64,000 nt of DNA, from positions 620,001 through 684,000 of the forward strand of contig CAWBYD010000003.1 of assembly GCA_963792915.1 (NCBI GenBank), in the 5' to 3' direction. Made by a program: the position numbers and the translations under genes. Numbering within the stretch: the stretch's first letter is position 1; every line of letters starts with the position of its first letter. This document shows, one piece after another, positions 19,089 through 26,267 of this stretch. Source of the DNA: Solirubrobacter sp963792915 (GTDB lineage: Bacteria > Actinomycetota > Thermoleophilia > Solirubrobacterales > Solirubrobacteraceae). The notes under the pieces were generated by a model. It had not been told where the DNA came from, did not search any database, and worked only from the letters and a program-made list of their open reading frames with translations.

Positions 19089-21078
19089 CCTCGACCCGGT
19101 TGTCGTGGAAGACGGCGCCGCGGCCCATGTCGGCGTCGCGCTCGTCGACCGTGGCGTTGACCGTCTCGCCGCCGCGGACGTGCTTGAGCCAGCGCCCCTT
19201 GGTCGACGCGATCACGCCGGGGCGCACGCGCTCTGACACCTCGGCGCGCGCCTCGAACGCGCCGCGGGCGTTGAACACGCGCACGCCGGCGCCGGGCTCG
19301 ATCCCGCGCGCGGCGGCGTCGTCCGGGTGGATCTCGATCATCGGCTCGCCCGCCTTGGCCATCAGGTCGGGCTTGTTGGCGAAGATCGAGTTCAGGAACC
19401 AGTGCGAAGCCGGGGCGATCAGCGCCAGCCCGCCCGACTCGGCGGGCGGCGTGAAGCCGGGCAGCGGATCGTGGCCGTCGAGCGCCGCGCGCTCGCTCAC
19501 GAACTCGAGCTTGCCGCTCGGCGTCGGGAAGCCGTCGAGGAACGGCAGGAACGGCGCCGGATAGTCGAGCCGCATCCAGCCGTCGCGCCACAGCCGCTCG
19601 TAGCGGGCGTCGCCCAGCAGCGTGCGCGCCAGTTGCTCGTCGGAGTCGTACAGCGCGGGCTCGGTCAGGCCCAGCGCACGGGCCAGCCGCCGGAACGTCT
19701 CGGTCGTCGACAGGCACTCGCCGGCGGGTGCGACCGCGGGCCGGTTGAACTGCAGGTACAGGTGGCCGTAGCCCTCGTGGACGTCGAGGTTCTCGGGCTG
19801 CATCGTCGCCGGCAGCACGATGTCCGCGTAGTCGACCGTGTCGGTCGGGAAGTGCTCCATGACGACCGTGAAGAGGTCCTCGCGCGCGAGCCCGGCGCGG
19901 ACCTTGCCGGTGTTGCCGTTGCTGGCCAGCGGGTTGGCGCCGTAGACGACCAGGGCCTGCACCGGCGGGTCGTCGGCGTGCAGCAGCGTCTCGCCGAGCT
20001 GGGTCATCGCGAGCGTGCGGACCGGCCGGCGCAGCAGGTCGTCGCGCTCGAGCGCCGCGAGGTCGCCCTTGAAGTGGCCGCTGGTCGAATACGAGGCGCC
20101 GCCGCCGGGGCGGTCCCAATCACCCGTGACGCCGGGGATCGCGTATAGCGTGCGCAGGGCCGCGCCGCCGCCCGCGTGGCGCTGCAGACCCATCGTGGCG
20201 CGGATCGCCGTCGGCCGGGTGGTGGCCAGGCGCTGCCCGAGCGCGACGATCCGCTCCTCCTCGAGCCCGGTGATGCTCGCCACGCGGTCGGGCGGGAACT
20301 CGAGGATGCGCGCCTTCAACTGCGGCCAGCCGAGCGTCTTGCGCTCCAGGTACTCGCGGTCCTCGGCGCCGCGGTCGACCACCACCCACAGCAGGCCCAG
20401 CGCCAGCGCGGCGTCGGTGCCCGGGAGCGGCGCCAGGTGCTCGTGGGCGAGGTCGGCCGTGCGCGTGCGCAGCGGGTCGATCGAGACCAGGTGCGCGCCG
20501 CGCTTGGAGGCCGCGTTGATGAACTTCCAGATGTGATGCCCGCTGGTCAGCGGGTTCGTGCCCCACAGCAGGATCAGCTTGGACTCCGCGAACAGCTCGG
20601 GGTCCATCCCGGCGGCGCTGCCGGTCGTGTACGCGGCGCCCAGCCGGCCGGCGACGCTGCAGATCGTCATGTCGTGGCGCGAGGCGCCGAGCACGTTCCA
20701 CAGCCGCTGCCCGGCGCGGCCTTCGAGGCCCTGGATGAAGCCGAGGTTGCCCGTTCCCTGAAACGGCCAGATCGCCTCGCCGCCGTGGCGGTCGATGATC
20801 GCGCCGAGCCTCGCGGCGATCTCCTGCAGCGCCTCGTCCCAGCCGATCCGCTCGAAGCGCCCCTCGCCCTTGCGGCCGGTGCGCCGGAGCGGGTGCAGGA
20901 TTCGGTCGGGCGCGCTCGCGTGGTCGAGGTAGCCGTTGACCTTCGCGCACAGGGCGCCCGCCGTGAACGGGTGGTCGCGGTTCCCGCGCAGCTTCACCGC
21001 CTTGCCGTCCTCGACCGTCACGACCCAGCTGCAGGTGTCGGGGCAGTCGAGCGGGCAGGCGCCGAGGATCTCCGTCAC
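18970..21078 (-). CDS. Molybdopterin oxidoreductase of the formate dehydrogenase/DMSO reductase superfamily
   Basis: About 702 residues. The N-terminal iron-sulfur motif is ACPLDCPDTCSWVV with the fourth Cys in GALCAKVNGY. RIGWDEALQEIAARL, LLWGTNPLTSGHH and VVYGANPLASNGNTG mark the bis-MGD binding domains, and the C-terminal cap reads MIEIHPDDAAARGI. It has no Tat signal, so it is cytosolic. GTG 21078 is chosen because homologues begin right before EILGACPLDC; no strong ribosome site is seen. After FHDNRVEV the frame runs on for about 40 low-complexity residues antisense to the DUF1905 gene, so the original stop may have been lost. The substrate is not identifiable. Confidence 0.88.
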   Translation of the reverse strand: MTEILGACPLDCPDTCSWVVTVEDGKAVKLRGNRDHPFTAGALCAKVNGYLDHASAPDRILHPLRRTGRKGEGRFERIGWDEALQEIAARLGAIIDRHGGEAIWPFQGTGNLGFIQGLEGRAGQRLWNVLGASRHDMTICSVAGRLGAAYTTGSAAGMDPELFAESKLILLWGTNPLTSGHHIWKFINAASKRGAHLVSIDPLRTRTADLAHEHLAPLPGTDAALALGLLWVVVDRGAEDREYLERKTLGWPQLKARILEFPPDRVASITGLEEERIVALGQRLATTRPTAIRATMGLQRHAGGGAALRTLYAIPGVTGDWDRPGGGASYSTSGHFKGDLAALERDDLLRRPVRTLAMTQLGETLLHADDPPVQALVVYGANPLASNGNTGKVRAGLAREDLFTVVMEHFPTDTVDYADIVLPATMQPENLDVHEGYGHLYLQFNRPAVAPAGECLSTTETFRRLARALGLTEPALYDSDEQLARTLLGDARYERLWRDGWMRLDYPAPFLPFLDGFPTPSGKLEFVSERAALDGHDPLPGFTPPAESGGLALIAPASHWFLNSIFANKPDLMAKAGEPMIEIHPDDAAARGIEPGAGVRVFNARGAFEARAEVSERVRPGVIASTKGRWLKHVRGGETVNATVDERDADMGRGAVFHDNRVEVSPVSARPSSASPAPSTSAAPASRRASPRRSSARIRAGG

Positions 21079-21103
21079 GCATATCACCGTACCGTGGTGG
21101 GGA

Positions 21104-21409
21104 ATGGACCTTCCGCCGTACGCGCGCGCCGTCCTGCTCGGGCCCGATCTCATGGCCCGCGCGCTCGCCGCCCGCGAGACCGACCCGGAGCGGCGCTGGC
21201 TGCTGCGCCGTCCGCGCGCCGTCCGGCGCTCCTTCGTGACCCACGTCATCGACGACGGCGAGGACGAGCAGCGCTGGATGCTGCTGCAGGACGATGCCAC
21301 GCGGCTGTCGTACGTCGAGGCCGTCGAGCCGGACCTGGAGACCGCGTGGCTGCTGCGCCAGACGCGGCGGATCCGCGACTCCTACATCGCCGACGTGCTC
21401 GACGGCTGA
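21104..21409 (+). CDS. Small conserved-looking protein of unknown function
   Basis: 101 residues, divergent from the molybdopterin oxidoreductase with 25 bp between starts. The sequence is highly charged, with two similar helical stretches: RRWLLRRPRAVRRSFVTHVI and TAWLLRQTRRIRDSYIADVL, suggesting an internal duplication. Between them is a short strand-like part (QRWMLLQDDATRLSYVEAV). No known family was recognised. The closeness of the start sites suggests shared regulation with the oxidoreductase. Confidence 0.6.
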   Translation: MDLPPYARAVLLGPDLMARALAARETDPERRWLLRRPRAVRRSFVTHVIDDGEDEQRWMLLQDDATRLSYVEAVEPDLETAWLLRQTRRIRDSYIADVLDG

Positions 21410-21488
21410 GTTCGGTCCACTCGCGAGGCGCCACCTTTGTACCGGCGGGCGGTTGGGACGGCCGACCGGTGCCACCAGACTCACCGAT

Positions 21489-22439
21489 GTGCGGATCGCC
21501 CTGCTCACCGACGCGACCCGCCCGGGCGGCGGCGCGGTGCATGCCCTCTCCCTCGCCGACGCGCTCGTCGCCTTGGGCGAGGAGGTCACGGTCGTCACTC
21601 CCGCTGCGCCGTTCCGGCGGCTCGACCCTCGGGTGCGCCTGCAGCACTCCTACGACCCGGCGGACTTCGACATCGTCCACGCCCACGAGGCGCTCGCCGT
21701 CGAAGGCGGCGTGCGGACCGTCCACGAGCCCGAGCCCGAGCCGGCGCCCGCGGCGCTCTACCTCTGCGGCGCCGCCGGGATCGCGGCCGCGGTCGAGCGC
21801 GAGTGGGGCGTGGCGGCGCGGGTGGTGCCCGCCGGCGTGCGCGCCGGGCGCTTCGCGGTCGCCGCGGGCCAGGGCGCGGCACGCGAGCGGGCGCGCTGGC
21901 GCTCGCGCTTCGGCAGCGGCCAGCTGATCCTCACGGTCGGTACGCTGGAGCCCGACCTGCTGGAGGCGGTCGCGCGGCTCGGCCGCGGTCACCGGCTGGT
22001 GGTGGCGGGCGACGGCGACGGTGGGGCGCTCGAGGCCCGCGCGGCCGAGCTCGACGTCAGCATCGCGCTCCTCGGGCCGGTCGCGCATGAGAAGTACCCG
22101 GAGCTCGTGGCGTGCGCGGACGCGTTCGCACTCGCGCCGGTCGCGGAGGGCTCGGCGGTCGCCGCGCTGGAGGCGCTCGCCGCCGCGGTCCCGCTCGTGC
22201 TGCGCGGCTTGCCCGCGTTCCGGCGCCGCTTCGCGGGCGCGGCGCGCTTCGGCACCACCCCCGCCGAGCTTGCCCGGGCGCTCGAGGCGGCGCTCGGCGA
22301 CGAGTCGCACGCGCAGCGGGTCGCCGGCCGCGCGCTCGCTGCGCGGCGGTCGTGGGGCGCCGCGGCGCGCGAGCACCAGGCGCTCTATCGCGAGCTGCTC
22401 GGCGCGCGCACGCGCCGGCGCACGCGCGCCGCGGCCTGA
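21489..22439 (+). CDS. Glycosyltransferase family 4-like protein
   Basis: 316 residues from GTG 21489. The N-terminus VRIALLTDATRPGGGAVHAL has the GT-B fold first strand with its Gly-rich loop, and DFDIVHAHEALA is the usual acceptor-domain segment. VVPAGVRAGRFAV, LILTVGTLEPDLLEAVARLG and LVACADAFALAPVAEGSAVA follow the GT4 donor-domain pattern. The EX7E motif is weak (only the EGSAVAALEAL end is visible), so activity is likely but not assured. It resembles the MSMEG_0565-type glycosyltransferases in length and N-terminus. The next gene starts 18 bp downstream. Confidence 0.8.
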   Translation: MRIALLTDATRPGGGAVHALSLADALVALGEEVTVVTPAAPFRRLDPRVRLQHSYDPADFDIVHAHEALAVEGGVRTVHEPEPEPAPAALYLCGAAGIAAAVEREWGVAARVVPAGVRAGRFAVAAGQGAARERARWRSRFGSGQLILTVGTLEPDLLEAVARLGRGHRLVVAGDGDGGALEARAAELDVSIALLGPVAHEKYPELVACADAFALAPVAEGSAVAALEALAAAVPLVLRGLPAFRRRFAGAARFGTTPAELARALEAALGDESHAQRVAGRALAARRSWGAAAREHQALYRELLGARTRRRTRAAA

Positions 22440-22456
22440 GCACCTATCGTCGCCGT

Positions 22457-22999
22457 ATGCTGCTGCGCGGCTACGTCGAGGTGCGCGAGGCGCTCGAGAC
22501 GCTGCAGCCCGTACGGGCGCTCGCCGCGCCGACGCCGCGGCGCGAGCGGCTCGCGGCGCTGGCCGACGGCGCCGACCTCGACGCGGCGCTCGCCGGCCTC
22601 GTCGCCACCCACACCGGCGCGCCGCTGGCGGTGAGCGAGCTGCTGCGCCAGCGGCCGCGCTGGGTCGAGCTGTGCGCGGACCCGAGCCTGGTCGAGAACG
22701 TGGTCGAGGAGCTGCTGCGGGTCGCGCCGCCCGTCCCGCTGCTCGAGCGGGCGGACCTCAGGCTCGACATCGCGGCTGCGAACCGCGACGAGCGCATGTT
22801 CCGCTCGCCCAACCGGATCGAGCCGCGGCGGCGGCGCGCGCGGGCGCACCTGTCATTCGGCGCGGGGCCGCACGCCTGCCCGGGCGCGGACGTCGCCCGT
22901 GCGCAGGCGCGGGCGCTGCTCGAGGAGCTGACGCGCCGCTTCCCCGGCCTGCGGCTGGTCGACGAGGTCTCGCCGGTGGCGCTTGTGCGCGTGCGGTGA
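22457..22999 (+). CDS. Short cytochrome P450-like protein (helix I to heme loop only)
   Basis: 180 residues, against about 400 for a bacterial P450. LAGLVATHTGAPLAVSELLR resembles a degenerate helix I. LCADPSLVENVVEELLRVAPPV contains the helix K ExxR pair (EELLR), ANRDERMFRSPNRIEPRRR matches the ANRDP..F.DP..F...R segment, and HLSFGAGPHACPGADVARAQ is an intact heme-thiolate loop (FGxGxHxCxG). Everything before helix I is missing, although a start codon and a normal frame exist. It is either a remnant or a reduced heme protein. It follows the glycosyltransferase closely and may be in the same operon. Confidence 0.75.
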   Translation: MLLRGYVEVREALETLQPVRALAAPTPRRERLAALADGADLDAALAGLVATHTGAPLAVSELLRQRPRWVELCADPSLVENVVEELLRVAPPVPLLERADLRLDIAAANRDERMFRSPNRIEPRRRRARAHLSFGAGPHACPGADVARAQARALLEELTRRFPGLRLVDEVSPVALVRVR

Positions 23000-23012
23000 A
23001 TACGCTCACGGG

Positions 23013-23901
23013 ATGTCCTTCGATCCCTCCGGCCTGACCGCGTACGTCAACGGCGAGTTCGTGCCCGCGATGGAGGCGAGCGTCTCGATCTTCGACCACG
23101 GCTTCCTCTACGGAGACGGCGTGTTCGAGGGGATGCGGGTGTTCGGCGGCGGACTGTTCCGGCCGCACGACCACCTCGCGCGTCTGATCCGCTCGGCGCG
23201 CACGATCGGGCTCACCCCGCCCACCGGCGAGCTGCTGGGCGTGATCGCCGAGGTCGTCCGACGCAGCGAGCTGCCAGGACGCGCACGTGCGGCCGGTGCT
23301 GACGCGCGGGTTCGGCGGCCCGGGCGTGGACCCGCGCAACTGCCCGCAGCAGAGCCTCGTCGTCTCCGCCTATCCGTTCCCGCCGTTCCTGGGCAGCGAT
23401 CCGATCGCGCTCGTCACCAGCGCGATAGCGCGCAAGGCGCCGCGCTCGGTCGGCGCGCACGTGAAGTCGCTCAACTATCTGGACGGCATCCTCGCCAAGC
23501 AGGCCGCGACCGCCGCCGGAGCCGACGACGCGGTGATGCTCGACATCTCCGGCGCCGTCGCGGAGTGCACGGGGGCCAACCTGTTCGTGATCGTCGACGA
23601 CCGCCTGATCACGCCGACGACCCGCGCCGCGCTGCCGGGCATCACGCGCCGCACGGTGCTCGAGATCGCCGCCGAGGAGGGGATCGAGTCCGAGGTGCGC
23701 GACGTCTGGCCGGCAGAGCTCCACTGTGCCGACGGCGCGTTCGTGTGCGGGAGCGGCGCGGGAATCGTGCCCGTGGGCTCGTTCGACGGCCGCCCGGTCA
23801 GCGCGCCCGAGCATCCTCTGGTGAGGCGGATCGCGGCTGCCTACAAGGCGTTCACGCAGCGCCCGGAACACCGGATCGAGGTCTACGCTGCGGTCGCCTG
23901 A
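23013..23901 (+). pseudogene. Class IV aminotransferase (branched-chain/aminodeoxychorismate lyase type), +1 frameshift
   Basis: PLP enzyme broken by one extra C at about 23274-23275. The first frame gives AYVNGEFVPAMEASVSIFDH, YGDGVFEGMRVFGGG and HLARLIRSARTIGL. After the shift the second frame resumes with DAHVRPVLTRGFGG and continues through the Schiff-base lysine region (HVKSLNYLDGILAKQAA), the GAVAECTGANLFVI motif and PGITRRTVLEIA to 23901. Without the extra base the protein is about 295 residues, a normal length with all active-site residues. A sequencing error is plausible. IlvE-like or Pabc-like activity cannot be separated here. Confidence 0.88.
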
Positions 23902-23999
23902 GAACGCTCTTGACGGTGCTGGCGGCCTTCGCGCTGCTGGCCCCGGCGTCCGCTCAACGCCGGGCCCGCCGGAATACGTCGTACTCAAGGACGCGTCCA

Positions 24000-24383
24000 C
24001 TACTCGTCGTCCCACACCCGCCCGGCCAGGAGCGTCCCGGTCGACGCCCACTGCCAGGCGGCCGCCACCGCGAGGTCGGCCTCGACCACGTGGCGCGCGG
24101 GGAACGCGGCGCGCTGGCCGCCCGTGATGAGCTGCACGGGCGGCTCGCCGTCCGCGTCCGGGCGGGCGAGCGTCTTGAAGCGCCGGTTGTCGTAGCAGGC
24201 GAACACGAGGAACCAGTGCGGCCCGCCGCCGACCGCCATGTAGACCTTGCCCGGGTACTCGAGGAAGAGGTCCTCGCCGTCGAGCGCGCGCACCGCCGCC
24301 TCGACGCGCCCGGGCGTCCCGATCAGGTGCTCGTCCTCACGCTGCCTGCCGCGCCAGCGGCAGATCGTCAGCGCGGGGGGCAC
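24000..24383 (-). CDS. Imm1-like immunity protein family member (tentative)
   Basis: 127 residues. The pattern LFLEYPGKVYMAVGGGPHWF, then FPARHVVEADLAVAAAWQWA and STGTLLAGRVWDD, follows the layout of actinobacterial Imm1 proteins (glycine-rich strand, then a helix before tG....v.W). No toxin gene is nearby, so it may be an orphan antitoxin or a domesticated member. The start is uncertain: GTG 24383 lies 10 nt after the HIRAN stop. It is third in a row with the HIRAN and carboxypeptidase-remnant genes. Confidence 0.55.
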   Translation of the reverse strand: MPPALTICRWRGRQREDEHLIGTPGRVEAAVRALDGEDLFLEYPGKVYMAVGGGPHWFLVFACYDNRRFKTLARPDADGEPPVQLITGGQRAAFPARHVVEADLAVAAAWQWASTGTLLAGRVWDDE

Positions 24384-24392
24384 GCCGGCGGC

Positions 24393-24857
24393 TCAGCGGG
24401 ACGCTCCACCGGGCAACCCTAACTGCGGCGTGCCGCCGCGCGCGAGCAGCATCGTCAGCCCCGTGCGCGGGTCGCGCGGGGAGTCGCGCCGCTCGCGCAG
24501 GACGACGGCGCCCCACTCGGTGCCGGTGTCCAGCTCGGGCGCGAGCTCCGCCGCCAGCTCGCGCGGCACGAACCCGAGCGTCGCGCCGCCTGCGGTGAGC
24601 ACCGCGATCGCGTTGGCGTCGTGGGCGTTGGCGGGGTCGCGGCGCAGCGTGAGCGCGCTGCCGGGCGCCGCGCCGGCCGACTGCAGCGCCTCGCCGTGGT
24701 GGGCCGCGGCGCCGGCGACGTTCGCGCTGTACAGGCCCGCGGGGAGCGCGTCGCGCGCGAGGTAGCGGCCGTCGGCGTCGACGACGCTGTAGCCGGCCAC
24801 CCAGACCTGGCCGCCCTCGTCGGGGTACCAGTAGCGCTCGTCGTGGCGGACGCTCAC
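24393..24857 (-). CDS. HIRAN-domain protein
   Basis: 154 residues. The second half holds the HIRAN signature: GSALTLRRDPANAHDANAIA (RxPxNxHDxNAI), LGFVPRELAAELAPELDTG. The first half (RYWYPDEGGQVWVAGYSVVD) is less clear. HIRAN domains bind DNA ends or 3' single strands, usually in repair helicases; stand-alone forms are poorly understood. The GTG start overlaps the stop of the upstream carboxypeptidase remnant by 4 bp (GTGA), so translation is coupled. Confidence 0.82.
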   Translation of the reverse strand: MSVRHDERYWYPDEGGQVWVAGYSVVDADGRYLARDALPAGLYSANVAGAAAHHGEALQSAGAAPGSALTLRRDPANAHDANAIAVLTAGGATLGFVPRELAAELAPELDTGTEWGAVVLRERRDSPRDPRTGLTMLLARGGTPQLGLPGGASR

Positions 24858-25204
24858 CCGCACAGCTCGAGGAACGCCTCCGGCACGAGCTTCTCGGTGT
24901 CCAGCCGCCGGCCGTGACGGTGCACGTGCTCGCCGAGCCAGTCGCGGATCGCTTCGACGTCCGCGCGCGCGAGCGCCTCGTTGCGCGCGACGTCGACGCC
25001 CTCGGCCGCGGCCGCGTCGAGCCACACGCCGATCTCGTCCGCCGTCGCCCGCTCGTGCGCGAGCCGCGACAGCGTCGCGAGCGCGTGCGCGCGTGACGGC
25101 GCGCCGCCGGCGGGCATCTTGGTCCGCTGGTCCCGCGCCGCGAGCCGTCCCAGTGCGCGCAGGTCGTCGAGTTCGGCGAGCCGGGCGCGCAGGAGGTCGA
25201 GCAT
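24854..25204 (-). pseudogene. Carboxypeptidase Taq (M32) with large internal in-frame deletion
   Basis: 116 residues made of two ends of an M32 metallocarboxypeptidase (normally about 500). Residues 1-75 match the N-terminal helices: LDLLRARLAELDDLRALGRL, MPAGGAPSRAHALATLSRLA. Residues about 80-116 match the extreme C-terminus: RDWLGEHVHRHGRRLDTEKL. The whole catalytic core with HExxH is gone. The frame is still open and coupled to the HIRAN gene by a GTGA overlap, so the remnant may survive as a translation initiator or helical scaffold. It cannot be a peptidase. Confidence 0.8.
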
Positions 25205-25252
25205 CGCTCCAGGCTAGACGCGCGAAAAATCTCCCCGTTCCGCGGGCCGGAT

Positions 25253-25681
25253 GTGAACATGTTCCGGCGCATGACCCACGTCCAACCGCAGGACACGCTG
25301 GTGATGATCCGGCGCTATCTCGCGCACGTGATCGACAACTGCATCTACATCCTCGGCTACTTCCTCGTGATCCTGTTCGTCGCGCCGCACCTCGGGAACG
25401 CGATCTTCGTGGTGCTGCTGATCGGCGGGCTGACCGTCGGCCCGGTCGGCTACTACGTGCTGCTCCAGCGCGGCAGCGGCCGCACGCCCGGCAAGCGCGT
25501 CGCGGGCATCCGGGTCGTCAGCGCGGACTACAGCGTTCCGACCACCCGCGCGCTCTTGAAGCGCTCGCTGCCGCTGCTGCTCGAGTACGTCCAGCTGATC
25601 GCGCTGATCTTCATGTACACCTCCCCATACCGGCAACGGCTCGGCGACCGCTGGGCCGGCACGTTCGTGGTCCGTGCCTGA
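25253..25681 (+). CDS. RDD-family membrane protein
   Basis: About 142 residues with three to four hydrophobic segments (IYILGYFLVILFVAPHL, IFVVLLIGGLTVGPVGYYVL, LLLEYVQLIALIFMYT). Family features are seen: the first-helix pattern RRYLAHVIDN, the loop SGRTPGKRVAGIRVV after helix 2, and RQRLGDRWAGTFVV at the end. RDD proteins are poorly defined; some are linked to ion tolerance. Start could be GTG 25253, ATG 25259 or ATG 25271. The gene stands alone between two minus-strand units. Confidence 0.85.
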   Translation: MNMFRRMTHVQPQDTLVMIRRYLAHVIDNCIYILGYFLVILFVAPHLGNAIFVVLLIGGLTVGPVGYYVLLQRGSGRTPGKRVAGIRVVSADYSVPTTRALLKRSLPLLLEYVQLIALIFMYTSPYRQRLGDRWAGTFVVRA

Positions 25682-25717
25682 CCCGCGCGGACTACCTGCG
25701 CGGGCTGGAGGCGTTCC

Positions 25718-26176
25718 TCAGCGACCCAGGCGGCGCATGAACTCGCGCGCGCGGCCGTGCACGTCGCCGATCAGCTCGCGCACCTCGGCGAGCCCGGCGC
25801 GCAGCTCCGGGTCCCCGACCTCGACCGGGAGCATCGAGTCCTGCAGCTCGGCGAGCGCGTCGTCGGCGTCGGCGACCGCGTCCACGGCATCTTCGAGCAG
25901 GGTGCGGGCGCTGTGCGACACGCCCGGCGCGGGAGCCGGCGAGAAGGTCCGCCCCGGCAGGCCGTGGCGGGCGGCGAAGCCCGCGTGCGTGCGCTGCGCG
26001 CGGCCGTAGGCCGACTGCACGGGGCGGAACAGCGCCGCCTCCATGCGGTCGGCGCTGTGGTCGTCGAGCAGGTCGTACGCCGCGCCCAGCCCGGCCAGCG
26101 CGCGGGCGAGCGACTCGACCGCCACCGCGAGGTCGTCGAGCAGCTGCTGTCGCGCGTCGGCGGTCAGATAGGACAT
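25718..26176 (-). CDS. Helical protein of unknown function
   Basis: 152 residues. The ATG at 26176 is preferred because a GGCGGGG site precedes it. The sequence is almost wholly amphipathic helix: RQQLLDDLAVAVESLARAL, LLDDHSADRMEAALFRPVQS, LLEDAVDAVADADDALAELQ and LAEVRELIGDVHGRAREFM, broken by a Pro-rich loop (GRTFSPAPAPGV). It looks like a four-helix bundle. No family was recognised. It is divergent from the TolB-like secreted protein. Confidence 0.65.
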   Translation of the reverse strand: MSYLTADARQQLLDDLAVAVESLARALAGLGAAYDLLDDHSADRMEAALFRPVQSAYGRAQRTHAGFAARHGLPGRTFSPAPAPGVSHSARTLLEDAVDAVADADDALAELQDSMLPVEVGDPELRAGLAEVRELIGDVHGRAREFMRRLGR

Positions 26177-26251
26177 CCCCGCCTCAGGATAGGGCGCGCC
26201 GCGTCGCCCAGATCGGGCGCCTGCCCCATGTGCCGCGCGGGGAGGCGCCAT

Positions 26252-26267
26252 ATGGTCAAGTGACCAT
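26252..26267. promoter_or_regulatory. Perfect 16-bp palindrome over the start codon of the TolB-like gene
   Basis: ATGGTCAAGTGACCAT (26252-26267): arms ATGGTCA and TGACCAT with AG at the centre. The right arm contains the AT of the start codon at 26266, and TATGGT (26251-26256) could be a -10 box giving a nearly leaderless transcript. A dimeric repressor site here would block both transcription and initiation. The regulator is unknown. Confidence 0.5.

Noticed and set aside
23908..23999. Signal-peptide-like scrap (TVLAAFALLAPASAQ) after the aminotransferase
   Set aside because: No continuing domain: the frame runs antisense into the Imm1-like gene. Perhaps the relic of a lost exported protein, but not supportable as a gene.
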